This document shows, one piece after another, positions 18,834-27,711 of a DNA stretch of 64,000 nucleotides. Position 1 is the stretch's first letter. Each line of letters opens with the position of its first letter. Source of the stretch: Curtobacterium sp. TC1 (GTDB lineage Bacteria > Actinomycetota > Actinomycetes > Actinomycetales > Microbacteriaceae); assembly GCF_019844075.1 (NCBI RefSeq), contig NZ_CP081964.1, forward strand, positions 2,418,001-2,482,000. Direction: 5' to 3'. The notes under the pieces were generated by a model. It had not been told where the DNA came from, did no database searches, and saw nothing but the letters and a program-made list of their open reading frames with translations. The position numbers were made by a program, and so were the translations under genes.

Positions 18834-21800
18834 GTGTCGAGCCATCTGACCGGAACGGACGAGACCGCGGGCGAATTCGGGGCGAACGAGTGGCTCGTCG
18901 ACGAGCTCTACGAGCAGTTCGTCGCGGACAAGGAGTCGGTCGACAAGTCCTGGTGGCCGGTCCTCGAGAGCTACCACCGCACGCAGGTCGGCGGCGCTCC
19001 GACAGCTGACACCGCCGCTCCCGCTGCCGCCGCTCCCGCCGACGCCGCTGCTCCCGCCCCCGCCGAGCCCGCCGCTGCTCCCGCTCCGGCCGGAGGTCCG
19101 ATCCAGGCGAAGACCACGTCGCGCCAGCCGGCCCCGCAGCCGATCCCGGCCGAGGCCAACGACGCCGCCGACGACCACGAGGAGACCCACGAGGACGTGG
19201 CGACCCCGCTCCGGGGCATGGCGAAGACCCTGGCGTCGAACATGGACGCCTCGCTCACCGTCCCCACCGCGACGAGCGTCCGGACGATCCCGGCGAAGCT
19301 GATGATCGACAACCGGATCGTCATCAACAACCACCTGCGCCGTGCCCGCGGCGGCAAGATCTCCTTCACCCACCTGATCGGGTGGGCGATGGTGCAGGCG
19401 CTCAAGGACTTCCCGAGCCAGAACGTGTTCTACGAGGAGCGCGACGGCAAGCCGTTCGTCGTCGCCCCGGCGCACGTGAACCTCGGCATCGCGATCGACG
19501 TCCCGAAGAAGGACGGAACCCGCTCCCTCCTCGTCCCGAGCATCAAGCGCGCGGAGACCCTGACCTTCGGCCAGTTCCTGTCGGCCTACGAGGACCTGGT
19601 GAAGCGAGCCCGCGACAACAAGCTGACGCCGGCCGACTTCCAGGGCACGACGATCTCGCTCACGAACCCGGGCGGCATCGGCACCGTGCACTCGGTCCCC
19701 CGCCTGACCAAGGGGCAGGGCGCCATCATCGGAGCCGGCGCCCTCGAGTACCCGGCGCAGTTCCAGGGATCGGCGTCGAAGACCCTGGTCGAGCTCGGCA
19801 TCGGCAAGACCATCACCCTGACGAGCACCTACGACCACCGGGTCATCCAAGGCGCCGGGTCGGGGGAGTACCTCAAGCACGTGCACGAGCGCCTCATCGG
19901 CGAGCACGGCTTCTACGACGGCATCTTCGCGGCGCTCCGGATCCCGTACAAGCCGATCCAGTGGGCGAACGACATCAACGTCGACCTGGCGCACCGCGTC
20001 AACAAGACCGCTCGCGTGCAGGAGCTCATCAACAGCTACCGCGTCCGCGGGCACCTGATGGCCGACATCGACCCGCTCGAGTACCGCCAGCGCACACACC
20101 CCGACCTCGAGATCGAGAGCCACGGGCTGACCTTCTGGGACCTCGACCGCGAGTTCGTCACCGGCGGGCTGGCCGGCACGACGAGCGCTCCGCTGCGCGA
20201 CGTGCTCGGGATCCTGCGCGACGCGTACTGCCGCACGGTCGGCATCGAGTACATGCACATCCAGGACCCGGAGCAGCGCCGCTGGGTGCAGGAACGCATC
20301 GAGGTCCCCTACTCCAAGCCGTCGAAGGACGAGCAGCTCCGTGTCCTCGGCAAGCTCAACGAGGCCGAGGCGTTCGAGACCTTCCTGCAGACGAAGTACG
20401 TCGGGCAGAAGCGCTTCTCGCTCGAGGGCGGCGAGTCCACCATCGCGTTCCTCGACACGCTCATCCAGCACGCTGCTGCCGTGGGCCTCGCCGAGGTCGC
20501 GATCGGCATGGCCCACCGCGGTCGCCTGAACGTGCTGACGAACATCGCCGGCAAGACGTACGGGCAGATCTTCCGTGAGTTCGAGGGGTCATCCCTGCCG
20601 GGCTCGGTGTCCGGTCAGGGCTCCGGCGACGTGAAGTACCACGTGGGCACCGAGGGGCTCTTCCGCACCTCGGACGGTTCGAGCATCCCCGTGACGATCG
20701 CGGCGAACCCGTCCCACCTCGAGGCCGTCGACGGCGTGCTCGAGGGCATCGTCCGCGCCAAGCAGGACAAGCAGGGCCCCGGTTCGACGAACGTCCTGCC
20801 GGTCCTCGTCCACGGCGACGCGGCGATGGCCGGTCAGGGCGTCGTGGTCGAGACGCTGCAGATGTCGCAGCTGCGCGGCTACCGCACCGGTGGCACCGTG
20901 CACCTGGTCATCAACAACCAGGTCGGCTTCACCACCCCGCCGGAGTCGGCACGCAGCTCGGTGTACTCCACCGACGTCGCCAAGACGATCCAGGCGCCGA
21001 TCTTCCACGTCAACGGCGACGACCCCGAGGCCGTCGCCCGCGTCGCCGACCTGGCGTTCGAGTACCGCGAGGCGTTCCACCGCGACGTCGTCATCGACCT
21101 CATCTGCTACCGCCGCCGGGGGCACAACGAGGGTGACGACCCCTCGATGACCCAGCCGCTCATGTACAACCTCATCGAGGCGAAGCGGTCCGTCCGCACG
21201 CTGTACACCGAGGCCCTGGTCGGTCGCGGTGACATCACGCAAGAGGAGTACGACGAGGCACACCGCGACTTCCAGGACCGCCTGGAGCGCGCCTTCGCCG
21301 AGACGCACGAGGCGCAGACCGGCACCATCCCGGTCATCCAGGTCGACGACGACGGCGCCGTCCAGGGGCTCGAACGCCCGGCGGCGCAGCAGGACGACTC
21401 CGAGGTCGAGGTCCGCGACACCGCGGTCTCCGAGGAACTCGTCCGCTCCATCGGGGACGCGCACAGCAACCCGCCCGCCGGCTTCTCGATCCACCCGAAG
21501 CTGCAGCAGCTGCTGTCGAAGCGCACCGAGATGACCCGCAACGGCGGCGTCGACTGGGCGATGGCCGAGCTCATGGCGATCGGCTCGCTGCTGGTCGAGG
21601 GCAAGCCCGTCCGGTTCGCCGGCCAGGACGCCCGGCGCGGCACCTTCGTCCAGCGCCAGGCGGTGTTCCACGACCGGTCGAACGGCCAGGAGTGGCTGCC
21701 GCTGTCGAACCTCTCCGAGGGTCAGGCCCGCTTCACCATCTACGACTCGCTCCTCAGCGAGTACGCGGCGATGGCGTTCGAGTACGGCTACTCGGTCGAG

Positions 21801-22568
21801 CGTCCCGAGGCACTCGTGCTGTGGGAGGCGCAGTTCGGCGACTTCGCCAACGGCGCCCAGACCGTCATCGACGAGTTCATCTCGTCCGCCGAGCAGAAGT
21901 GGGGGCAGCGCTCCGGCCTCGTCCTGCTGCTGCCGCACGGCTACGAGGGCCAGGGACCGGACCACTCCTCCGCCCGCATCGAGCGCTACCTGCAGCTGTG
22001 CGCCGAGGACAACATGGTCGTCGCCCGTCCCTCCACCCCGGCGTCCTACTTCCACCTGCTGCGTCGTCAGGCGTGGGCGCGTCCGCAGAAGCCGCTGATC
22101 GTCTTCTCGCCGAAGGCCATGCTCCGGCTGCGGCAGGCGACGAGTGCGGTCGAGGCCTTCACCGGCGGTACCTTCGAAGAGGTCATCGACGACGACCGGG
22201 TGACCGACAAGGCAGCGGTGCGTCGCGTGGTGCTGCACTCCGGCAAGGTCCACCACGACCTGCGCGCCGAGGTCGACAAGCGCGGGGTCTCCGACGTCGC
22301 CCTCGTCCGGCTGGAGCAGCTCGCGCCGCTCCCCCTCGAGCGCATCCTCGAGGTGCTCGCGGGCTACCCGGACGCCGACGTCGTGTGGGCGCAGGAAGAG
22401 CCGGAGAACCAGGGCGCCTGGCCCTTCGTCTGCATGAACCTGTCACCGCACCTCGACGGTCGACCGCTGTCGGTCGCCGCCCGTGCCGCGAGTGCTGCGC
22501 CGGCCACCGGTTCGTCGAAGCGCTCCGCGCAGGAGGCCACCGAGGTCATCGAGAAGGCACTCGACTAG
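18834..22568 (+). CDS. kgd: Multifunctional 2-oxoglutarate dehydrogenase E1/E2 (Kgd/OdhA type)
   Basis: This 1244-residue protein catalyses 2-oxoglutarate decarboxylation in the TCA cycle. An N-terminal E1-type helix (GANEWLVDELYEQFVADKESVDKSW) is followed by an Ala/Pro-rich linker (about 50-110). Next comes an E2-like acyltransferase core ending in STYDHRVIQGAGSGEYL (H335), then a full thiamine-diphosphate E1 domain (about 365-1244; IGMAHRGRLNVLTNI, VHGDAAMAGQGVV, LLPHGYEGQGPDHSSARIER). There is no lipoyl domain, as is usual for this fusion. GTG 18834 is chosen because homologues start at this point; the longer frame to 18741 looks non-coding. The ribosome site is weak. Confidence 0.93.
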   Translation: MSSHLTGTDETAGEFGANEWLVDELYEQFVADKESVDKSWWPVLESYHRTQVGGAPTADTAAPAAAAPADAAAPAPAEPAAAPAPAGGPIQAKTTSRQPAPQPIPAEANDAADDHEETHEDVATPLRGMAKTLASNMDASLTVPTATSVRTIPAKLMIDNRIVINNHLRRARGGKISFTHLIGWAMVQALKDFPSQNVFYEERDGKPFVVAPAHVNLGIAIDVPKKDGTRSLLVPSIKRAETLTFGQFLSAYEDLVKRARDNKLTPADFQGTTISLTNPGGIGTVHSVPRLTKGQGAIIGAGALEYPAQFQGSASKTLVELGIGKTITLTSTYDHRVIQGAGSGEYLKHVHERLIGEHGFYDGIFAALRIPYKPIQWANDINVDLAHRVNKTARVQELINSYRVRGHLMADIDPLEYRQRTHPDLEIESHGLTFWDLDREFVTGGLAGTTSAPLRDVLGILRDAYCRTVGIEYMHIQDPEQRRWVQERIEVPYSKPSKDEQLRVLGKLNEAEAFETFLQTKYVGQKRFSLEGGESTIAFLDTLIQHAAAVGLAEVAIGMAHRGRLNVLTNIAGKTYGQIFREFEGSSLPGSVSGQGSGDVKYHVGTEGLFRTSDGSSIPVTIAANPSHLEAVDGVLEGIVRAKQDKQGPGSTNVLPVLVHGDAAMAGQGVVVETLQMSQLRGYRTGGTVHLVINNQVGFTTPPESARSSVYSTDVAKTIQAPIFHVNGDDPEAVARVADLAFEYREAFHRDVVIDLICYRRRGHNEGDDPSMTQPLMYNLIEAKRSVRTLYTEALVGRGDITQEEYDEAHRDFQDRLERAFAETHEAQTGTIPVIQVDDDGAVQGLERPAAQQDDSEVEVRDTAVSEELVRSIGDAHSNPPAGFSIHPKLQQLLSKRTEMTRNGGVDWAMAELMAIGSLLVEGKPVRFAGQDARRGTFVQRQAVFHDRSNGQEWLPLSNLSEGQARFTIYDSLLSEYAAMAFEYGYSVERPEALVLWEAQFGDFANGAQTVIDEFISSAEQKWGQRSGLVLLLPHGYEGQGPDHSSARIERYLQLCAEDNMVVARPSTPASYFHLLRRQAWARPQKPLIVFSPKAMLRLRQATSAVEAFTGGTFEEVIDDDRVTDKAAVRRVVLHSGKVHHDLRAEVDKRGVSDVALVRLEQLAPLPLERILEVLAGYPDADVVWAQEEPENQGAWPFVCMNLSPHLDGRPLSVAARAASAAPATGSSKRSAQEATEVIEKALD

Positions 22569-22573
22569 ACCCC

Positions 22574-22618
22574 ACGCCGGGGTGCGCTACGCGATCTTCG
22601 TGTAGCGCACCCCGGCGT
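22574..22618. terminator. Bidirectional hairpin terminator overlapping the GNAT gene end
   Basis: ACGCCGGGGTGCGCTAC (22574-22590) and its complement (22602-22618) form a perfect 17-bp stem with an 11-base loop. It begins 6 bp after the kgd stop. The stop and last residues (RYTKIA) of the convergent acetyltransferase are encoded in the loop and right arm. There is no clear U tract. Confidence 0.75.
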
Positions 22619-23027
22619 CGTGGTACCCGCGCTTCTGGTAGAACCGGTGCGCGCTGTCCGTCGCGGCCGCACTGACGGCGCTCAGCCGACGCGCGCCCTG
22701 CTCCACCGCCCATGCTTCGAAGGTGCCGATCAGCGCCGAACCGGTGCCGAGCCTCCTGGCCGCGTCGTCGACCACCAGCAGCAAGAGCTGCGCCGTCGGC
22801 TCGTCGCTCGCGTACGCCCAGGTGACCTGCGCGCCGGCGACCGCCACCGGGCGGCCGTCCTCGCCACGCACCACCCAGGTGCGGTGTCCGGCCTCGGGCG
22901 TGAGCCGTTCGAGGCGTGCGCGCATCGCCGCGTCGTCGACCTCGTGGCCGAGCAGTCGGACGAGGGCGGCGACGTCGGAGACGTCCGTGTCGGACCAGGT
23001 GGTGATCGACTCGACGAGGAGGGTCAT
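22587..23027 (-). CDS. GNAT-family N-acetyltransferase
   Basis: This 146-residue cytoplasmic protein carries the acetyl-CoA binding segment LLLLVVDDAARRLGTGSALIGTFEAWAVEQGARRL, a variant of the R/Q-x-x-G-x-G/A loop. It ends with SAHRFYQKRGYHDAGVRYTK, the usual beta-bulge helix and tyrosine of the fold. The acceptor is unknown. Its 3' end is part of a hairpin shared with kgd. It is divergent from the camelysin-like gene. Confidence 0.82.
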   Translation of the reverse strand: MTLLVESITTWSDTDVSDVAALVRLLGHEVDDAAMRARLERLTPEAGHRTWVVRGEDGRPVAVAGAQVTWAYASDEPTAQLLLLVVDDAARRLGTGSALIGTFEAWAVEQGARRLSAVSAAATDSAHRFYQKRGYHDAGVRYTKIA

Positions 23028-23081
23028 GCTGGCGACCCTACCCGGGCGCCGCGTTGTGTTGCGACGGGGTGTCCTCGTAAC

Positions 23082-23123
23082 TGATATTCATATATGCTGC
23101 TGTCATATCACCCGCCGGGTGAT
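23082..23123. promoter_or_regulatory. AT-rich nested palindromes ahead of the camelysin-like gene
   Basis: In a GC-rich genome this stretch holds TGATAT-N16-ATATCA (23082-23109), ATATG-N7-CATAT inside it, and the overlapping hairpin ATCACCC-GCC-GGGTGAT (23107-23123). It ends 10 bp before the AGGA ribosome site at 23134. The position and symmetry suggest a promoter with a repressor site. Confidence 0.5.
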
Positions 23124-23142
23124 TCCGAACGACAGGACAGCC

Positions 23143-23724
23143 ATGCACATCACCTCCCGCCACGGCCGCACCGCCGCCTGGATCGCCCTCCCCCTCGCCG
23201 TCGTCGCCAGCGGCGCGCTCATCGCCACGGCCTCGTACGCCGCGTTCTCCGACACAACCGACAACGCCACGAACAGCTGGCGCACCGGTGCCGTCGCACT
23301 GACCGACGATGACCAGGGCGCCGCGATGTTCGACGTCGGCGACCTCGTCCCCGGGTCGTCCGGCACGAACTGCATCACCGTCACCGCCGAGACCACGAAC
23401 CCCTCCACCGTCAAGTTCTACGTCGACGAGCAGACCGACGCCGACTCGCTCGGCCGGTACCTCGACGTGCAGGTGGAGCGCGGGTCCCTCGCGACCGCCG
23501 GTGACTGCAACTCCTTCGCCGCCGGCTCCACCGTCCACGACGGCACCCTCGCCGACCTCGCCGCGCACGACTCGTTCGGCACCGGCCTCGACGCGTGGGA
23601 GCCCGCCACCGGGACCGCGGACGCCACGTACCGGATCAGCTACACCCTCGCCGATGACGCCCCGAACACCGTGCAGTCGTCCGAGGCCGGCACCACGTTC
23701 GTCTGGGAAGCGCAGACCGACTGA
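23143..23724 (+). CDS. Camelysin/TasA-like secreted protein with SipW-type signal peptide
   Basis: This 193-residue protein has a basic start (HITSRHGRTA), a hydrophobic core (ALPLAVVASGALIATASYA) and the AAFSDTTDNATNSW stretch typical of SipW-dependent signal peptides. The rest is a beta-rich domain with NSWRTGAVALTDDDQG, SGTNCITVTAET and two cysteines (CITV and DCNSF). Family members form surface fibres or act as cell-surface metalloproteases; there is no clear zinc motif here, so a structural role is likelier. AGGA stands before the ATG. The dedicated signal peptidase starts 47 bp downstream. Confidence 0.8.
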   Translation: MHITSRHGRTAAWIALPLAVVASGALIATASYAAFSDTTDNATNSWRTGAVALTDDDQGAAMFDVGDLVPGSSGTNCITVTAETTNPSTVKFYVDEQTDADSLGRYLDVQVERGSLATAGDCNSFAAGSTVHDGTLADLAAHDSFGTGLDAWEPATGTADATYRISYTLADDAPNTVQSSEAGTTFVWEAQTD

Positions 23725-23771
23725 CCGTCCCGCCCCGCCCAGTGACCGCCACCGACCACGAGGAGCAGCCC

Positions 23772-25187
23772 ATGTCGCCCACCGTCACCCGACGACCCGT
23801 CCGGTGCTCCGGCGACCTCCCCCGGCTGCTCCTCGCGGTCTCGGCACGCACCGCACTCTGGTCGGTGCTCCTGCTCGCGGTCTGGGCATCGCTGCCGGCG
23901 ATGCTCGGGTGGTACGTCACGACCGTCGCCTCGGACTCGATGGCGCCGGGGATCCGCACCGGCGACGTCGTCGCTGCGATGCCCGTCGACGCCGAGTCCG
24001 TCACGCCAGGACGGGTCCTGCTGGTCGACGACCCCGACCACGACGACCGGCTCCGACTCCACCGCCTCGAGCGGATCGAGCAGGACGGCGACCTCCGCCT
24101 CCGCGGTGACGCGAACGCGGAGGCAGACCGGACCCCGGTTTCCCCGTCGGCCGTCCACGGCGTCGGCGTCCTCCGCTTCCCGGGCATCGGCCTGCCGACC
24201 GTGTGGGTCCGCTCCGGGTCCTGGACCCCGCTCGCGCTCACTGCCGCCGCCGCCGCGGTCGTCGCGGTACTGGCTCGCGTCGACCGGGACATCGTGGCCG
24301 GTCAGCCGTGCCGACGGTGCGGGACGCCACGGTGGGACCTGCACACACGAGCGTTGACCCCGGCCGGCGTGGTGCGTCCGACGCAGACCTCGTTGTCGGT
24401 CGTCGCAGCACTGGCTGCCACGACGATCGCCCTCAGCACGATGGGGGCAGCGGGGTTCAGCGGTACCACGGGCTCTGCCTCGTCGCTCCGCAGTCAGACG
24501 TTCGCGTGCTTCCACGATCCGGTGCCCGGGGCGGTGCTCGCGTGGGACTTCGCCGACAAGGGCACCCGGCTCGTCACGGACTCGAGCGGGAACGGCGCCG
24601 ACGGGCAGTTCGTCGGCGACGGCACCCGGACGGTCGGCAGCTGTGCGGACAACCCGCACGCGACCTTCGGGACGACCGGGAGCTCGGAGACCTGGGCCGT
24701 CACCGACACCGCCGTGAGCGCCCCGAACGCGTTCACGATCGAGGTCTGGTTCCGCACCACGGACACGGACGGCGGTCGGCTCTTCGGGTTCGGCTCCGAC
24801 CGGAACGCCGCGTCCACGCACCGTGATCGACACCTCTACCTCGACAGCAGCGGTCGACTCCGCTTCGGCGTCGAGGGATCGGGCACCCAGTTCAAGTTCA
24901 CCGTGGGATCGTCCGCGATCGTCACCGACGGGGAGTGGCACCACGCGGTCGCGACCTTCCAGCCGCGGTCGATGACCCTCTGGCTCGACGGCGTACAGCA
25001 GGGCACGCGGGCCGATGCCGCATCGCTCCGTCAGTACGACGGGCACTGGCGAGCAGGACGGCAGACCCTGGCGGGCTGGCCCGACGCCGGCGACTACGCG
25101 TACACCGGCGACGTCGACACGGTCCGTGTCCACGCCGCCGTGTTGGACGCAGCGACGATCGCAGCGCACCACGCCGCGGGACGATGA
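23772..25187 (+). CDS. SipW-type signal peptidase I fused to a LamG/ConA-like domain
   Basis: This protein has 471 residues. Residues 28-50 are a membrane anchor. The S26 catalytic domain follows with S56 in VASDSMAPGIRTGDVV and H97 in RLRLHRLERI (histidine in place of lysine, as in SipW and eukaryotic enzymes) and RGDANAEAD (112-118). A second membrane segment lies at about 152-168. A basic linker contains CRRC (180-183). Residues 207-232 (LSVVAALAATTIALSTMGAAGFSGTT) look like a SipW-type signal peptide, and 250-471 form a LamG jelly roll (AFTIEVWFRTTDTDGG, GEWHHAVATFQPRSMTLWLDG). AGGAG at 23761 fixes the start. It probably cleaves the camelysin-like neighbour, and perhaps itself. The reading frame is continuous. 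Confidence 0.82.
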   Translation: MSPTVTRRPVRCSGDLPRLLLAVSARTALWSVLLLAVWASLPAMLGWYVTTVASDSMAPGIRTGDVVAAMPVDAESVTPGRVLLVDDPDHDDRLRLHRLERIEQDGDLRLRGDANAEADRTPVSPSAVHGVGVLRFPGIGLPTVWVRSGSWTPLALTAAAAAVVAVLARVDRDIVAGQPCRRCGTPRWDLHTRALTPAGVVRPTQTSLSVVAALAATTIALSTMGAAGFSGTTGSASSLRSQTFACFHDPVPGAVLAWDFADKGTRLVTDSSGNGADGQFVGDGTRTVGSCADNPHATFGTTGSSETWAVTDTAVSAPNAFTIEVWFRTTDTDGGRLFGFGSDRNAASTHRDRHLYLDSSGRLRFGVEGSGTQFKFTVGSSAIVTDGEWHHAVATFQPRSMTLWLDGVQQGTRADAASLRQYDGHWRAGRQTLAGWPDAGDYAYTGDVDTVRVHAAVLDAATIAAHHAAGR

Positions 25188-25200
25188 GCCCGCGGTCCGG

Positions 25201-25443
25201 TCAGTGCGTCGACTGCTCCAGCCGGATGCGCGCCAGGATCTCGCCGCGCAGTTCCTCCGGAGCGGTCTCCTTGCACGCGCGGCGCACGGTCTCGATGAGG
25301 ACGACGCCGACGCGGTGTTCGGTCGTGCAGTCCTCGCAGTCGTCCATGTGCTCACGGATGTCCGCCGCGTCCTCGCGGCAGAGCTCCCCGTGCAGGAACT
25401 CCTCGAGCTCGGCCTTCGCCTTGGAGCAGTCGCAGCCGCTCAT
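25201..25443 (-). CDS. rsrA: Zinc-binding anti-sigma factor (RsrA/RshA family)
   Basis: The 80-residue protein has the ZAS motif H32-x3-C36-x2-C39 (HMDDCEDC) plus cysteines at 4, 6 and 22, so it can bind zinc and form disulfides on oxidation. Family members hold SigR/SigH inactive until thiol oxidation releases it. Its ATG overlaps the sigma-factor stop (ATGA), the usual coupled arrangement. It is convergent with the signal peptidase fusion, with a 13-bp gap. Confidence 0.92.
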   Translation of the reverse strand: MSGCDCSKAKAELEEFLHGELCREDAADIREHMDDCEDCTTEHRVGVVLIETVRRACKETAPEELRGEILARIRLEQSTH

Positions 25444-26201
25444 CGTGCTTCCTTCCCATCGACGCGACCCTCGGTCGCGGCAGTCTTCCGACCTCGTCCG
25501 CGCATCGTCGCCGTCGACGCTGCGTCCGGGACGATGCCGGTCTCACGGGCGTGGTCCGCCAGGAGCCCCCGGAGGAGCCGGCGACCACGGTGCAGACGGC
25601 TCATGACCGTCCCCACGGGGGTCTTCATGATGTCGGCGATCTCCTGGTACGAGAAGCCCTCGACATCGGCGAAGTACACGGCCATCCGGAAGTCCTCCGG
25701 GATGGCCTGCAGGGCGTCCTTGACCGCAGAGGACGGCAGGTGGTCGATCGCGTCAGCCTCGGCCGAACGTGCGGAGATCGACTGGGTGACGCTCTCCGCG
25801 CCGCCCAGCTGCCAGTCCTCGAGCTCGTCGATGGTGCCCTGGTACGGGTTCCGCTGGTTCTTGCGGTACGTGTTGATGAACGTGTTCGTCAGGATCCGGT
25901 ACAGCCAGGCCTTCAGGTTCGTGCCCTGCTTGAACTGACGGAACGCGGCGAACGCCTTGACGAACGTCTCCTGCACGAGGTCCGAGGCGTCGGCCGGGTT
26001 GCGGGTCATCCGCATCGCCGCGCCGTACAGCTGGTCCATGAACGGCAGCGCCTGGGTCTCGAAGAGCGCGCGGAGCTCGTCGGCCGGCACGGTCTTGGCG
26101 TCGACGAACGACGCTGCTTCTTCCGCTTCGACCGCGTCGAGCTGCTCCTCGGTCTCGTCGACCAGGTCGTGCGGTGCTGCCTGCGGCTCGTCGGTCGTCA
26201 T
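25440..26201 (-). CDS. sigH: Redox-responsive ECF sigma factor (SigR/SigH family)
   Basis: This 253-residue protein has region 2 [31 protein letters not shown]...[19 protein letters not shown] and region 4 [53 protein letters not shown], both close to SigR/SigH. An acidic N-terminal tail of about 45 residues and a basic C-tail flank them. The start is the ATG of [14 protein letters not shown] perfect GGAAT-N18-GTT promoter for this gene lies at 26309-26334, which predicts self-activation. The factor drives thiol-oxidation and heat responses (thioredoxins, mycothiol genes). The aroA-rsgA neighbourhood matches mycobacteria. Confidence 0.92.
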   Translation of the reverse strand: MTTDEPQAAPHDLVDETEEQLDAVEAEEAASFVDAKTVPADELRALFETQALPFMDQLYGAAMRMTRNPADASDLVQETFVKAFAAFRQFKQGTNLKAWLYRILTNTFINTYRKNQRNPYQGTIDELEDWQLGGAESVTQSISARSAEADAIDHLPSSAVKDALQAIPEDFRMAVYFADVEGFSYQEIADIMKTPVGTVMSRLHRGRRLLRGLLADHARETGIVPDAASTATMRGRGRKTAATEGRVDGKEAR

Positions 26202-26298
26202 CGCGGGCCAGTCTAGAGCGAGCGACGTGGACACGCCGGGCAGGCGCGTCCGCGATGGTGCGAGTGCTGTCGCCAAGGGTCCTCCCGATCGTTTCAGT

Positions 26299-26304
26299 AG
26301 TCTT
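26299..26304 (+). promoter_or_regulatory. Likely -10 element of aroA (leaderless)
   Basis: TAGTCT ends 8 bp before the aroA ATG, placing the transcription start at or next to the start codon. There is no ribosome site, which fits a leaderless mRNA. Confidence 0.45.
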
Positions 26305-26308
26305 GTGA

Positions 26309-26334
26309 ACCGATGGCAGACACGACGCATTCCC
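26309..26334 (-). promoter_or_regulatory. SigR/SigH-type promoter of the sigma factor gene, inside aroA
   Basis: On the minus strand GGAAT (26334-26330) and GTT (26311-26309) are separated by exactly 18 bp, the SigR/SigH consensus. Transcription would start near 26300 and run into sigH with a leader of about 100 bases. The site overlaps the first codons of aroA on the other strand. Confidence 0.85.
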
Positions 26335-27707
26335 GGAGCGGTGCACAGCCCGCCGCGGACCCGGCCCCCTGGATCGCCCCGCTCGCGCGCGGCCCCCTGC
26401 GCGGCGACATCGCGCTGCCCGGCTCGAAGTCGCTGACGAACCGCGAGCTCGTGCTCGCCGCCCTCGCGGACGGCCCCTCCGTCATCCGCCTGCCGCTGCA
26501 CTCCCGCGACTCGGCGCTCATGATCGCGGGCCTCCGGCAGCTCGGCGTCGGGATCGACGAGGTCGAACCGGCACCGGGCGAGCAGCCGAACCCCTACGGC
26601 CCGGACCTCCGGATCACCCCGGCGCCGATGCACGGTGACGTGCGCGTCGACTGCGGGCTCGCCGGCACCGTGATGCGGTTCCTGCCGCCCCTCGCCGCCC
26701 TGGCCGTCGGCCCCGTCGTCATCGACGGCGACCCCTACGCCCGCAAGCGTCCGATGCACGCGATCATCCGGGCGCTCGTCGACCTCGGCGTCGACGTCAC
26801 CGACGACGGCGACGGCTCGATGCCGTTCGCGTTCACCGGCACCGGCTCGGTCCGGGGTGGCGCCCTGTCGATCGATGCGTCGGCGTCGTCGCAGTTCGTC
26901 TCGGGCCTGCTGCTCTCCGCGCCGCGCTTCGACGAGGGCCTGCACCTCACCCACGTGGGCGAACGGCTGCCGAGCCTGCCGCACATCGAGATGACCGTCG
27001 CCGCGCTCCGTGCCCGCGGCGTGACCGTCGACGAGCCCGCGGTCGGCGAGTGGGTCGTCCACCCCGGGCCGATCGGCGCGCGCGACATCACGATCGAGCC
27101 GGACCTGTCGAACGCCGCACCGTTCGCGGTCGCCGCGCTCGTCGCGGGCGGCACCGTCCGCATCCGCACCTGGCCGCGCGCGACCACGCAGGTCGGCGCC
27201 GACCTCGAGGCGCTCCTGCCCCTGTGGGGCGCGACCGTGGCCCGAGACGGTGACGACCTGGTCGTCGACGGCGGCGTCGGGATCCGGGGTGGGGCCTCCT
27301 TGCCGGGTCTCGACCTGGACCTCAGCCGCGGCGGCGAGCTCGCACCGGCGCTCGTCGCGCTGGCGGCGCTGGCCGGCGGGCCGACCGAGATCACCGGGAT
27401 CGGCCACCTGCGTGGGCACGAGACGGATCGCCTCGCCGCGCTCGCGGCGGACGTGAACCGGTCGGGAGGCTCGGTGCACGAACTCGACGACGGCCTGCGG
27501 ATCGAGCCTGCCGCGCTCCACGGCGGCGACTGGGCCGCGTACGACGACCACCGGATGGCGACGGCCGGCGCCATCGTGGGTCTCGTCGTCGACGGCGTCG
27601 CCGTCGACGACATCGGGTCGACGGCGAAGACGCTGCCGCAGTTCCCCGAGCTGTGGGCGGCGCTGGTCGCCTCCTCCGGCTCGCTCGACTCGGTTCCGGG
27701 AGTCTGA
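26313..27707 (+). CDS. aroA: 3-phosphoshikimate 1-carboxyvinyltransferase (EPSP synthase)
   Basis: This 464-residue cytoplasmic enzyme joins shikimate 3-phosphate and PEP in aromatic amino-acid synthesis. It has [20 protein letters not shown], the phosphoenolpyruvate-binding [16 protein letters not shown] (the alanine variant of the family GNAGT), [35 protein letters not shown] and [15 protein letters not shown]. The 20-residue N-terminal extension is poorly conserved in character. rsgA starts 4 bp after the stop. It is divergent from sigH, whose promoter it overlaps. Confidence 0.95.
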   Translation: MADTTHSRSGAQPAADPAPWIAPLARGPLRGDIALPGSKSLTNRELVLAALADGPSVIRLPLHSRDSALMIAGLRQLGVGIDEVEPAPGEQPNPYGPDLRITPAPMHGDVRVDCGLAGTVMRFLPPLAALAVGPVVIDGDPYARKRPMHAIIRALVDLGVDVTDDGDGSMPFAFTGTGSVRGGALSIDASASSQFVSGLLLSAPRFDEGLHLTHVGERLPSLPHIEMTVAALRARGVTVDEPAVGEWVVHPGPIGARDITIEPDLSNAAPFAVAALVAGGTVRIRTWPRATTQVGADLEALLPLWGATVARDGDDLVVDGGVGIRGGASLPGLDLDLSRGGELAPALVALAALAGGPTEITGIGHLRGHETDRLAALAADVNRSGGSVHELDDGLRIEPAALHGGDWAAYDDHRMATAGAIVGLVVDGVAVDDIGSTAKTLPQFPELWAALVASSGSLDSVPGV

Positions 27708-27711
27708 GCGC

